64,000 bases of DNA from an uncultured Nesterenkonia sp. (lineage in GTDB: Bacteria > Actinomycetota > Actinomycetes > Actinomycetales > Micrococcaceae): contig CAMIAK010000012.1 in assembly GCA_946222885.1 (NCBI GenBank), forward strand, positions 1-64,000. The letters are read 5' to 3'. The notes below the pieces were generated by a model, which was not told the DNA's origin, searched no databases, and saw nothing but the letters and a program-made list of their open reading frames with translations. How positions within the stretch are numbered: position 1 is the first letter of the stretch; each line of letters opens with the position of its first letter. Position numbers and translations under genes: made by a program. Below are positions 6,994 through 15,404 of the stretch, piece after piece.

Positions 6994-9209
6994 GCATCCT
7001 GACCCTCCCGCGCTCCGAGTGGAGGCGCCTGACCAGCGGGTTCGACCCCGTCAAGACGCTCATCGGGCTCTCCCTGATCCCCCTGCTGTACGCAGCCGTC
7101 TATCTCTATGCCAACTGGGACCCCTACGGGAACATGGGCGAGGTCGACGCCGCCCTGGTCAACCTGGACACCGGCGCCGACTTCGACGGCGAGACACGGG
7201 TCATCGGCGACGATGTGGCCGATGACCTCCTGGAGGACGGATCCTTCGGCTGGCACACGGTCTCCCGCCGTGATCTGGCAGAGGAGGGGACAGCCCGCGG
7301 CGACTACCAGTTCGCCCTGATCATCCCTGAGGACTTCTCCTCCTCCCTGGCCTCGCCCGCGGACCTGGAGGACCCCGAGCAGGCGCAGATCGAGATCGTG
7401 AGCAACGAGGCCAACAACTACCTGCTCTCCAGCATCCTGGACGTACTGGCCGCAGAGCTCCATGAGTCCGTCTCCGAGGAGGTCGGACGCGAGGCCGCCG
7501 ACCAGATGCTCACCGGCTTCGGCCGGATCCACCAGCAGCTCACCGAGGCCGCCGACGGCGCAGACGAGCTGCACTCCGGTGCCGGAGAGCTGGAGTCAGG
7601 GATCGGGGAGCTCCACGACGGCGCGGACGAGCTGCATCAGGGGGCCTCCGACCTGGACGCCGGACTCGGTGAGCTGGACGAGGGCATGGTTCCGCTGCGT
7701 GAGGGGACCCAGGCCCTCGAAGAGGGCGCAGGGGACCTCAGCGACGGCTCCTGGACGCTCTTCGACGGGATCGTGGAGCTGGACGAGGGCGCGGGCAGCC
7801 TCCAGCAGGGAGCCGACGCCGCCCAGGAGGGCGCCTCCGCTCTGGACGAAGGGCTCGCAGAGCTCAGCTCCGGCGCGGAGGAGGTGGCCGAGGGCAACGA
7901 ACAGCTTGCCGGAGCCTCCCAGGAGGCCCTGGACGTGCTGGAGGAGTATGAGGACGCCGCCGGGACCCGGACCGGGCAGAGCGTCCAACAGCTGATCGAC
8001 GCCGGGATCATCACCGAGGAGCAGGCGGAGGCCGCGGCGGCCGAGCTGGCCCCCATCCTGGAGGAGAGCGAGCTCGTGGGGCGGGCGCAGGAGGTCCGCG
8101 GCGAGCTCGAAGGGGCGCAGGAGGCCGTGGACGCCCTCGCCGAAGGGTCACGTTCGGTGGCCGACGGTGCCTCGGAGCTCAGTTCCGGCGCTTCTGCGCT
8201 CTCCGAGGGAACTGCCGAACTCGCAGGCGGGATCCCTGCCCTCACCGACGGGTTGAGCGAGGCCCGTTCGGGCGCATATTCCCTCGCAGAAGGTGCAGGA
8301 GACCTGGCCGAGGGCGCAGCCTCCGCCGACGACGGGGTCGCAGAGCTCCAGGAGGGGGCGGCGGAGCTGGCTGACGGCGCGGAGGCCCTGGCCCAGGGGG
8401 CCGGGGACCTCGAGGACGGGCTCGCTGAGGCCGAGGACGGCGCCCGGGAGCTCACCACGGGAAGCGGGGAGCTCGCCTCCGAGCTCGGCAGCGGGGCCGA
8501 GGAGGTGCCGGATCCAGATGAACAGCAGCGGCACGAGGTCAGCAGCGTCATCGGGAACCCGCTGAACGTCACCCAGACGGCGCAGGCGGAGGCCGGCTCA
8601 TACGGCGCCGGGATGGCACCGTTCTTCATGGGGCTGGCTCTGTGGATCGGAGCGCTGGTGATGCTCCAGGTCCTCCGCCCCGCCTCTCCCCGGGCCCTGG
8701 CCTCCAACGCCTCCACCCCTGCGGTGGCAGTGGGATCCTGGTTGCCCTTCCTGGCCCTCTCCGCCCTCCAAGGCCTCCTGCTCTATGGCGCGGTCACCCT
8801 GGGCCTGGGCCTGGAGCCTGCCCACCCGTGGCTTGTCCTGCTGGTCCTTCTTGCCGCCTCTGCCTCCTTCTCCGCACTGATCCAAGGATTGGTGCTGCTG
8901 CTGGGGAATCCGGGGAAGTTCGTAGCGATCATCCTGCTGGTTCTGCAGCTTGTGGGCGCCGGGGGCACCTTCCCCAGCCAGTCCCTTCCCGGACCCCTGG
9001 AGACTCTGCACCCCATCCTCCCGCTGACCTATGTGGTGTCAGGCCTGCGCCATGCGATCTACGGAGCAGAGACCGCGGCAGTGCTCACCAGCCTGGGGGC
9101 TCTGGGATCGTTCACCCTTCTGGGACTGGGAATCCTGCTGGTGGCTGTGCGGAAGAATAGGATGTGGACGCTGAGACGTCTGCACCCGCCTATCCAGGAG
9201 GACGCGTGA
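6990..9209 (+). CDS. YhgE/Pip family membrane protein
   Basis: 739-aa membrane protein. One N-terminal membrane segment (around residues 25-45, LIGLSLIPLLYAAVYLYANW) is followed by a long extracellular region and a C-terminal ABC-2-like domain with about five hydrophobic segments (from residue 540). The extracellular part contains dozens of short E-L-x-x-G-A-x-x-L repeats, characteristic of YhgE/Pip proteins such as phage infection protein. These proteins are related to ABC-2 permeases and type VII-associated EsaA; their substrate is generally unknown. The gene overlaps the ATPase-like gene upstream and the TetR gene downstream, forming one operon. Confidence 0.9.
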   Translation: MSILTLPRSEWRRLTSGFDPVKTLIGLSLIPLLYAAVYLYANWDPYGNMGEVDAALVNLDTGADFDGETRVIGDDVADDLLEDGSFGWHTVSRRDLAEEGTARGDYQFALIIPEDFSSSLASPADLEDPEQAQIEIVSNEANNYLLSSILDVLAAELHESVSEEVGREAADQMLTGFGRIHQQLTEAADGADELHSGAGELESGIGELHDGADELHQGASDLDAGLGELDEGMVPLREGTQALEEGAGDLSDGSWTLFDGIVELDEGAGSLQQGADAAQEGASALDEGLAELSSGAEEVAEGNEQLAGASQEALDVLEEYEDAAGTRTGQSVQQLIDAGIITEEQAEAAAAELAPILEESELVGRAQEVRGELEGAQEAVDALAEGSRSVADGASELSSGASALSEGTAELAGGIPALTDGLSEARSGAYSLAEGAGDLAEGAASADDGVAELQEGAAELADGAEALAQGAGDLEDGLAEAEDGARELTTGSGELASELGSGAEEVPDPDEQQRHEVSSVIGNPLNVTQTAQAEAGSYGAGMAPFFMGLALWIGALVMLQVLRPASPRALASNASTPAVAVGSWLPFLALSALQGLLLYGAVTLGLGLEPAHPWLVLLVLLAASASFSALIQGLVLLLGNPGKFVAIILLVLQLVGAGGTFPSQSLPGPLETLHPILPLTYVVSGLRHAIYGAETAAVLTSLGALGSFTLLGLGILLVAVRKNRMWTLRRLHPPIQEDA
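7561..8500 (+). repeat. Degenerate heptad-like coding repeat in the YhgE/Pip ectodomain
   Basis: Residues of about 190-310 and 375-500 of the YhgE/Pip protein are built from repeats of the form (A/E)-(E/D)-L-x-x-G-A, for example GAGELESGIGELHDGADEL. The array is interrupted by a non-repetitive stretch at roughly 7930-8110 (EEYEDAAGTRTGQSVQQL). The DNA copies have diverged, so this is a protein-level repeat rather than a recent tandem duplication. Confidence 0.85.
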
Positions 9210-9802
9210 GCACCGCCCCCACAGCCCCGCCCAGGACTTCCGCCCGGGTGAAGATCCTGCATGCCATGATGGCTCTGGACGACCACCGCAGCGTCCAGGA
9301 CCATACGGTCGACGAGCTGGCCCGCTCTGCGGGGGTCGCGAAGGGCTCTGTCTATTACCACTTCGGCTCCAAAGAGAACCTGGTCCGAGAGATGCTGGTG
9401 CACGGGGCCGCCGAACTGCAGTCTCTGATGGACGAGCTCGAGCGGGATGATTCCGCCGCCCCCCGGGAGGCATTCCGCGCGCAGCTTCGGGCCGCCTGCC
9501 GCTTCCTGGAGGAGCACCCCTCCTTCACGGGGCTCGTGGCGTTCGCCCTGGCCCAGCGCCAGGGGGATGACAGTCATCAGTTGCGCGAGGAGAAGGAGGC
9601 CATCGTCAGGCTGCTCTCCCAGCGCATCGAGCACCTCGAACAGGCAGAGGGACGGGCGGCCACTCCCGGCGCGACGCTGGAGGTGGCCGCGACCGCCCTG
9701 CTTTCCGCCGCGGTGACCCTGACCATCGAAAGGATGACGGTGCACCCGCAGTGGGATGTGGAGACCTGCGTGGAGGCACTGCTGCGCCTGGTCACCAGCT
9801 GA
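9206..9802 (+). CDS. TetR/AcrR family repressor of the YhgE/Pip operon
   Basis: 198-aa DNA-binding repressor. The N-terminal helix-turn-helix is clear (HTVDELARSAGVAKGSVYYHFGSKENLVREML), followed by a poorly conserved ligand-binding domain. GTG at 9206 is chosen because AGGAGG (9196-9201) lies just upstream and the start overlaps the YhgE/Pip stop; an in-frame ATG at 9164 would sit deep inside the previous gene. It probably binds the ACTGACCAGTCAGT palindrome in front of the operon and represses its own transcription. The inducer is unknown. Confidence 0.9.
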   Translation: MSTAPTAPPRTSARVKILHAMMALDDHRSVQDHTVDELARSAGVAKGSVYYHFGSKENLVREMLVHGAAELQSLMDELERDDSAAPREAFRAQLRAACRFLEEHPSFTGLVAFALAQRQGDDSHQLREEKEAIVRLLSQRIEHLEQAEGRAATPGATLEVAATALLSAAVTLTIERMTVHPQWDVETCVEALLRLVTS

Positions 9803-9815
9803 GGAGGAGCTGCGG

Positions 9816-10616
9816 CTAGGAAGCCGCCTCCGCGTACTCCTCCGCGTGGCGGGCGACGTCGACGGCATACTGGACCGACTGGTTGTAGGCGGTCACCGCA
9901 TCGTTCCATCCCTGGTCCGTGGTGAGGTCCTCCCCCGCCGCGCACAGGTAGACCGCCGCGGTCAGCGCGGCGTCGTCGTACTGATGCACATCGGCCTGAC
10001 CATCCAGGTTCCCGTCCCGGGCCCACTGCTCCCAGGTGGTGGGGATGAACTGCATCGGCCCCACGGCGCGGTCCCATTCGTCATCGCCGTCGAGCTCCCC
10101 GCCGTCGGTGTCCGGGATCTCCATCAGCCCCTCGGAGCCGTCCAGCGGCACTCCGATGACTGGCGGATCCACCACGCCGTCCTCACCGATCTGCCCGCCG
10201 CCGTATGAGCCGTGCCGGGACTCCACCTGCCCGACGCCGGCCAGGGTGTTCCAGCCCAGGCCGCAGTCCGGGTCCTCCTCGGCCAGCCGCAGGGCCGCTC
10301 CTGCATAGGAGGCCAGCGCCCGGGAGGGGATGCCGGTCTCCTCGCTCACCCGATCCACCCAGGCCTGTTCGGGGAGGCTCGCCAGCGGGACCCCGGAGAC
10401 GGCGTCGCGCCGCTCCGGGGCGTCCGGGAGAAGCTGCTCGGGAGCCTCCGGGTAGCCCAGCTCGGTGGGATGAGGCTCCGGCTCCTCCCGGCCGGCCATC
10501 GTGCTGACCATCACCACACTCATCGCGACCAGCAGCAGCGCGGCGAGGACGCCCACGGCCGCACGGCGGCGCCTGACCTTCGGCGAAGGACGTGACGGAG
10601 CGCCGGCGGCGGACAC
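9816..10616 (-). CDS. Membrane-anchored lytic murein transglycosylase (SLT/MltB-like)
   Basis: 266-aa cell-wall enzyme. A basic N-terminus and one hydrophobic segment (residues about 20-41, AAVGVLAALLLVAMSVVMV) anchor it, with the rest outside the cell. The transglycosylase domain has the catalytic-Glu block GVGQVESRHGSYGG and the downstream GPMQFIPTTWEQWA and AVTAYNQS blocks typical of MltB/SLT_2 proteins, which cleave peptidoglycan to 1,6-anhydro products. A calcium-loop-like DGNLDGQADVHQYDDAA follows. It lies 15 nt downstream of argH on the same strand but is functionally unrelated. The start is GTG at 10616. Confidence 0.88.
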   Translation of the reverse strand: MSAAGAPSRPSPKVRRRRAAVGVLAALLLVAMSVVMVSTMAGREEPEPHPTELGYPEAPEQLLPDAPERRDAVSGVPLASLPEQAWVDRVSEETGIPSRALASYAGAALRLAEEDPDCGLGWNTLAGVGQVESRHGSYGGGQIGEDGVVDPPVIGVPLDGSEGLMEIPDTDGGELDGDDEWDRAVGPMQFIPTTWEQWARDGNLDGQADVHQYDDAALTAAVYLCAAGEDLTTDQGWNDAVTAYNQSVQYAVDVARHAEEYAEAAS

Positions 10617-10631
10617 GGGAAGGGATCAGCC

Positions 10632-12083
10632 TCAGCTGACGGCGTCGGGACCTACGTTGCTGCCGGGGCTCGCCGCGAACTCGCGGACGGGCTCCAGCTG
10701 GCGCTTGAGCTCCTCGAGCTGCTCGGCCACCGCCAGCGGCGCAGTGCCTCCGCGGGACCCGCGGGACTTCAGCGACCCGGAGGTGGTCAGCACCTCGCGG
10801 ACCGCCGGGGCGAGGTGCCCGGAGATCCCCGCGAACTCCTCGTCCGTGAGGTCCCACAGCTCGACGTCGCGGGACTCAGCGAGCTGCACGCACTCACCGG
10901 CCAGCTCATGGGCCACCCGGAAGGGCACCCCCTGCCGGACCAGCCATTCGGCGATGTCGGTGGCCAGCGCGAAGCCCCGGGGAGCCAGCTCGGCCATCCG
11001 CTCGGTGTGGAACTCCAGGGTGGCGATCATCCCGGAGACCGCCGGCAGCAGCAGCTCCAAGGTGTCCACGGCGTCGAAGAGCGGCTCCTTGTCCTCCTGC
11101 AGGTCCCGGTTATAGGCCAGGGGGAGGCCCTTGAGGGTGCCCAGCAGGCCGGTGAGGTCACCGATGAGGCGTCCGGACTTGCCGCGGGCGAGCTCGGCGA
11201 CGTCGGGGTTCTTCTTCTGCGGCATGATCGAGCTGCCGGTGGAGAAGGCGTCGTCCAGGGTGACGAAGGAGGCCTCCTTGGTGGCCCAGAAGATGACCTC
11301 TTCGCTGATCCGGGAGAGGTCCACGCCGACCATGGCCGCCACCCAGGCGAACTCCGCGTAGACGTCGCGGGAGGCGGTGCCGTCGATGGAGTTCCACGCG
11401 GCCTCGGCGAAGCCCAGCTCCTCAGCCACCCGCTGCGGGTCCAGCCCGAGCGAAGAACCTGCCAGGGCCCCGGAGCCGTAGGGCGAGACCGCCGCACGGG
11501 CGTCCCAGTCGATGAGCCGCTGCAGGTCCCGGGTGAAGGCCCAGGCGTGGGCCAGCAGGTGGTGGGACAGCAGCACCGGCTGCGCATGCTGCAGATGCGT
11601 GCGCCCGGGCATGGGAGCCTCGGGGTGGGCCTCCGCCTGCGAGATCAGGGCGTCGATGACGCCGGTGACCTGGGCGGCGATGACCCGGGCGTGGTCCCGT
11701 AGGAACATCCGGCCCATCGTGGCGATCTGGTCGTTGCGGGAGCGCCCGGCGCGCAGCTTGCCGCCCAGCTCCTCCCCCGCGCGCTCCAGCAGCCCGCGCT
11801 CGAGGGCTCCGTGGACGTCCTCATCGGACTCGGCCGGCCCGAAGGCGCCGGAGAGGACGTCCTCCTCCAGCCGGTCCAGGGCAGAGAGCATCCCGGCCAG
11901 CTCGGAGTCCTCCAGCAGCCCGGTGCGGTGCAGGACCCGCGCATGGGCGCGGGAGCCGGCGATGTCATAGCGGGCCAGCCGGAAGTCGAACTGGGTGGAC
12001 TTGCTCAGCGCGGCCAGCGCGTCGGCCGGCCCGGAGGCGAAGCGTCCGCCCCACAGGGAGCCCTCGTGGGTCTTGTCAGCCAC
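10632..12083 (-). CDS. argH: Argininosuccinate lyase
   Basis: Last enzyme of arginine synthesis: splits argininosuccinate into arginine and fumarate. The 483-aa product has the fumarase/aspartase superfamily signature loop GSSIMPQKKNPD, the N-terminal LWGGRFASGPAD start typical of ArgH, and the TGRTHLQHAQP-type active-site region (MPGRTHLQHAQPVLLSHH). GTG start at 12083, 5 nt after the argG stop, so it is cotranscribed and probably coupled with argG. Confidence 0.97.
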   Translation of the reverse strand: MADKTHEGSLWGGRFASGPADALAALSKSTQFDFRLARYDIAGSRAHARVLHRTGLLEDSELAGMLSALDRLEEDVLSGAFGPAESDEDVHGALERGLLERAGEELGGKLRAGRSRNDQIATMGRMFLRDHARVIAAQVTGVIDALISQAEAHPEAPMPGRTHLQHAQPVLLSHHLLAHAWAFTRDLQRLIDWDARAAVSPYGSGALAGSSLGLDPQRVAEELGFAEAAWNSIDGTASRDVYAEFAWVAAMVGVDLSRISEEVIFWATKEASFVTLDDAFSTGSSIMPQKKNPDVAELARGKSGRLIGDLTGLLGTLKGLPLAYNRDLQEDKEPLFDAVDTLELLLPAVSGMIATLEFHTERMAELAPRGFALATDIAEWLVRQGVPFRVAHELAGECVQLAESRDVELWDLTDEEFAGISGHLAPAVREVLTTSGSLKSRGSRGGTAPLAVAEQLEELKRQLEPVREFAASPGSNVGPDAVS

Positions 12084-12088
12084 GTGCC

Positions 12089-13324
12089 CTACTTCCCGAC
12101 ACCGTGGCCGGAGAGGTCCGGCTTGCCGTGGAGGCGCTCCTCGCGCTGGGAGGCGGTCCGGGAGGAGAGCCCGTAGATGTCGATGAAGCCCGGCGCCGAG
12201 GACTGGTCGAAGGAGTCGCCCTCGTCATAGGTGGCCAGGTTGAAGTCGTACAGGGAGGTCTCGGACTTCCGGCCCTGGACGGTGGCGCGGCCGCCGTGCA
12301 GCTCCAGGCGGATCTCCCCGGAGACGTACTTCTGGGTCTCGTCGACGAAGGTGTCCAGGTTCTTCTTCAGCGGGGAGAACCACTGGCCGTCGTAGACCAG
12401 CTCGGTCCAGCGCTGGTCCACGGTCTTCTTGAACCGGGCCTGCTCACGCTCCAGGGTGATGTTCTCCAGCTCGCGGTGGGCGGCCATCAGCGCCATGGCG
12501 CCGGGAGCCTCGTAGATCTCGCGGGACTTGATGCCGACCAGGCGGTCCTCGACGATGTCGATGCGGCCCACGCCCTGGGCGCCGGCGCGGCGGTTCAGGT
12601 GCTCGATGATCTGCAGCGGGGTCAGGGTCTCGCCGTCCAGCGCCACCGGGACGCCGGCGTCGAAGGTGATGTTCACGACGTCGGGCGCCGGCGGGAAGGC
12701 CGGGTCCTCGGTGTAGTCGTAGACGTCCTTGGTGGGACCGTTCCAGATATCCTCCAGGAAGCCGGTCTCCACGGCGCGGCCCCAGACGTTCTGGTCGATG
12801 GAGAAGGGGTTCTTCTTGGTGGTCTCGATCGGGAGGTCGTGCTTCTCCGCATACTCGATGGCCTTCTCGCGGGTCAGGGCGAGGTCGCGGACAGGAGCGA
12901 TGCACTTCAGCTCCGGGCCGAGGGTCTGGATGGAGACCTCGAAGCGGACCTGATCGTTGCCCTTGCCGGTGCACCCGTGGGCCACCGTGGTGGCGCCGAA
13001 CTGCTGGGCGGCTGCCACCAGGTGCTTGGAGATCACCGGGCGGGAGATCGCGGAGACCAGCGGATAGGCATCCGTGTAGAGGCCGTTGGCCTTCAGCGTG
13101 GGCATGCAGTACTGCTCGGCGAACTCGTCGCGGGCGTCGGCCACGTAGGCCTCCACCGCACCGCAGTCCAGGGCGCGCTGGCGGACGGTCTCCAGGGACT
13201 CGCCCCCCTGCCCAACGTCGACGGCGACGGCGACCACTTCGGCGCCGGTGGCCTCGGCGATCCAGCCGATGGCCACGGAGGTGTCGAGGCCGCCCGAATA
13301 GGCGAGAACGATGCGGTCGGTCAC
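12089..13324 (-). CDS. argG: Argininosuccinate synthase
   Basis: ATP-dependent ligase joining citrulline and aspartate. The protein opens with the N-type ATP pyrophosphatase P-loop AYSGGLDTS and contains the GCTGKGNDQVRFE block, diagnostic of ArgG. GTG at 13324 is chosen because AAGGAG lies 6 nt upstream and because it places the P-loop at the usual distance from the N-terminus (411 aa); the open frame extending to 13402 adds a Pro-rich leader with no RBS. argGH is a separate transcript from argCJBDFR but carries similar ARG-box-like sequence upstream. Confidence 0.96.
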   Translation of the reverse strand: MTDRIVLAYSGGLDTSVAIGWIAEATGAEVVAVAVDVGQGGESLETVRQRALDCGAVEAYVADARDEFAEQYCMPTLKANGLYTDAYPLVSAISRPVISKHLVAAAQQFGATTVAHGCTGKGNDQVRFEVSIQTLGPELKCIAPVRDLALTREKAIEYAEKHDLPIETTKKNPFSIDQNVWGRAVETGFLEDIWNGPTKDVYDYTEDPAFPPAPDVVNITFDAGVPVALDGETLTPLQIIEHLNRRAGAQGVGRIDIVEDRLVGIKSREIYEAPGAMALMAAHRELENITLEREQARFKKTVDQRWTELVYDGQWFSPLKKNLDTFVDETQKYVSGEIRLELHGGRATVQGRKSETSLYDFNLATYDEGDSFDQSSAPGFIDIYGLSSRTASQREERLHGKPDLSGHGVGK

Positions 13325-13401
13325 TGCAGGCTCCTTGAGAGGTCTGTGCTGTCTGGGATCTCCGGGCCCCTGAGGAGGCGGAGATGTCTGGCTCGGCGGC
13401 A

Positions 13402-13440
13402 AGTCTACATAAATATTCAGTTCTATGCATACTCACGCAT
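13402..13440 (-). promoter_or_regulatory. ArgR operator and promoter of argGH
   Basis: Read on the minus strand the region contains GAGTATGCATAGAAC and TGAATATTTATGTAGAC, two ARG-box-like half-palindromes (TATGCATA core, TGAATATTTAT), ending in the -10-like TAGACT (13407-13402). The same TATGCATA core and TAGACT hexamer occur upstream of argC. ArgR plus arginine would repress here. The ankyrin gene diverges from the other side of this region. Confidence 0.65.
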
Positions 13441-13485
13441 TGCACTGCTGTCCCCACCAGGGTATCGCTCGGTAGAGTGATGCCC

Positions 13486-13917
13486 ATGGCACATGACTCC
13501 GCCCAGGACGGGCCCCCGGAGCTGACCGATGAGCAGCTCGAGTTCCTCAACTCCATGTTCGACCTGGCACGTGCCGGCCGGACGGAGGAGCTGCTCAGCC
13601 TCATCGACCAGGGCATCCCGGTGAACCTCACCAACTCCAAGGGAGATTCGCTGCTCATCCTGGCCGCCTACAACGATCACGCCGACCTGGTCCGCGGCCT
13701 GCTCGAACGCGGGGTCGACGTGGACCGCATGAACGACCGCGGCCAGACCGCCCTCTCCTGCGCCGTCTTCCGGCAGAACGAGGAGATCACCGCAGCCCTG
13801 CTGCAGGCGGGCGCGGACGTGGACCTCGGCCCGCAGAACGCCTACGCCGTGATCGACATGTTCGGGCTGGAGAACATGCGCACCGTGGTGGAGGCCCACC
13901 GCCCCCGGCCCTCCTGA
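13486..13917 (+). CDS. Small ankyrin-repeat protein
   Basis: 143-aa protein, essentially three ankyrin repeats. The core reads as successive units around GIPVNLTNSKGDSLLILAAYNDHADLVRGLLERGVDVDRMNDRGQTALSCAVFRQNEEI and ends with a partial repeat. No signal peptide or membrane segment is seen; a cytosolic protein-binding role is all that can be said. TAGAGT at 13473-13478 looks like a -10 element, making ATG 13486 a leaderless start; ATG 13480 in the same frame is an alternative. It is wedged between argG and argR: its stop (13915-13917) abuts the argR stop (13918) tail to tail. Confidence 0.85.
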   Translation: MAHDSAQDGPPELTDEQLEFLNSMFDLARAGRTEELLSLIDQGIPVNLTNSKGDSLLILAAYNDHADLVRGLLERGVDVDRMNDRGQTALSCAVFRQNEEITAALLQAGADVDLGPQNAYAVIDMFGLENMRTVVEAHRPRPS

Positions 13918-14421
13918 TCAGGCTGCGCGGCCCTCGGCGAAGCCGTTGAACCGCTCGGCCACGGCCTCTCCCCCGGCGGGATCGGCGGTGACCAGCATGA
14001 TCGTGTCATCCCCGGCGATGGTGCCCAGCACCTCCCGAAGCCCCGCATGGTCCACAGCGCTGGCCAGGAACTGCGCGGCCCCGGGCGGGGTCCGCAGGAT
14101 GACCAGATTCGCGCTGGCCTCGGCGGAGACCAGCAGGTCGCGGCACAGCGCGACCAGCCTGGCCGTCGTCGTGGCCTCGGCCTGATCCGCCTGCAGCTCG
14201 CGGTCGGGCCCGTCGGAGGGGACCGCATAGATCAGCGCGCCCTCGGCCCCGCGGACCCGTGCCGCACCGATCTCCACCAGGTCCCGGGACAGCGTCCCCT
14301 GGGTGACGGCCACCCCCTCCTCCGCCAGCTTCTCAGCCAGCTCCGCCTGCGAGCGGATGCTGGAGCGGGTGATGAGCTCACGGATCTTGGCATGGCGCGC
14401 CGTCTTGGTGGTCGGAGCCAT
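13918..14421 (-). CDS. argR: Arginine repressor
   Basis: 167-aa arginine-responsive repressor/activator. The N-terminal winged helix contains SSIRSQAELAEKLAEEGVAVTQGTLSRDL, matching ArgR, with the conserved Ser-Arg recognition pair. The C-terminal oligomerisation and arginine-binding domain has the GDDTIMLV motif with the paired Asp residues. The start codon shares one base with the argF stop. It closes the argCJBDFR operon and should act on the ARG boxes upstream of argC and argG. Confidence 0.96.
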   Translation of the reverse strand: MAPTTKTARHAKIRELITRSSIRSQAELAEKLAEEGVAVTQGTLSRDLVEIGAARVRGAEGALIYAVPSDGPDRELQADQAEATTTARLVALCRDLLVSAEASANLVILRTPPGAAQFLASAVDHAGLREVLGTIAGDDTIMLVTADPAGGEAVAERFNGFAEGRAA

Positions 14422-15404
14422 CAGGCTGAACCCTTCTCCGCCGCGCGCACCAGCCGCACGGTCTCCTCATCCGCGCGCCCGGACTCCACCAGGAGCCAGG
14501 CCATCAGCGCCTTCTGGGCATGCAGGCGGTTCTCCGCCTCATCCCAGATGACCGACTGCGGGCCGTCCAGGACCTCAGCGGTGATCTCCGCCCCGCGGTA
14601 GGCCGGCAGGCAGTGCAGCACGACGGCGCCCTCTGCGGCCAACCTCATGGCGGCGGCATCCACCCGGTAGTCGCCGAAGAGCTGCATGCGATGCTCCGTC
14701 TCATCCTCCTGGCCCATGGAGATCCAGGTGTCGGTGGCGACGACGTCGGCACCCTGCAGCGCTTCGGCGGGATCGGTGGTGATGGTCACCGAGCCGCCGG
14801 TCTCCGCGGCGCGCTGCTGGGCGGCCTCGACGATGCGCCGCTCCGGCAGGTAGCCCTCCGGACCGGCGATCCGGACGTCCATACCGGCGGTGACGCCCGC
14901 CAGGAGGTAGGAGTTGGCCATGTTGTTCGCGGCGTCGCCCAGATAGGCGAGCCGCTTCCCGGCCAGCTCCCCCAGGTGCTCACGGACGGTGAGCAGATCG
15001 GCCAGCAGCTGGCAGGGATGGTAGTCGTCGCTGAGCGAGTTGATCACCGGGGAGGAGCTGTGCTGGGCCATCTCCTCCAGTCCGGCCTGTGCGTAGGTGC
15101 GCCAGATGATCAGGCTGACCTGGCGTTCGAAGACGCGGGCGGAGTCGGCGATGGACTCCTTGTGCCCCAGCTGAGACTCCCCCGGGTTGATGATCAGCGG
15201 GCTGCCGCCCAGCGCCGAGATGCCCGCGGCGAAGGAGACCCTGGTCCGCGTGGAGGTCTTGTCGAAGATGACCGCGGCGGTCTGCGGGCCGGCCAGCGCC
15301 CGGATCTCATAGGGATTGGCCTTCATGTGCTCGGCCAGGTTCAGCACGCGGTGCTGCTCCGCCGGGGTGAGGTCGAGGTCGGTGAGGAGATGACGGGTGC
15401 TCAT
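14421..15404 (-). CDS. argF: Ornithine carbamoyltransferase
   Basis: Forms citrulline from ornithine and carbamoyl phosphate. The 327-aa protein has the carbamoyl-phosphate loop STRTRVSFAAG, the HPCQLLADLLT motif (DYHPCQ, shared with transcarbamoylases) and the ornithine-binding HCLPAYRG motif near the C-terminus. ATG at 15404 overlaps the argD stop by 4 nt. Confidence 0.97.
   Translation of the reverse strand: MSTRHLLTDLDLTPAEQHRVLNLAEHMKANPYEIRALAGPQTAAVIFDKTSTRTRVSFAAGISALGGSPLIINPGESQLGHKESIADSARVFERQVSLIIWRTYAQAGLEEMAQHSSSPVINSLSDDYHPCQLLADLLTVREHLGELAGKRLAYLGDAANNMANSYLLAGVTAGMDVRIAGPEGYLPERRIVEAAQQRAAETGGSVTITTDPAEALQGADVVATDTWISMGQEDETEHRMQLFGDYRVDAAAMRLAAEGAVVLHCLPAYRGAEITAEVLDGPQSVIWDEAENRLHAQKALMAWLLVESGRADEETVRLVRAAEKGSA

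Noticed and set aside
7561..8500. Repetitive DNA that could suggest a CRISPR or tandem array
   Set aside because: The units are short, diverged and in frame with the YhgE/Pip coding sequence; they have no spacers.
12104..13480. 458-codon frame antisense to argG
   Set aside because: Compositional shadow of argG; no recognisable protein.
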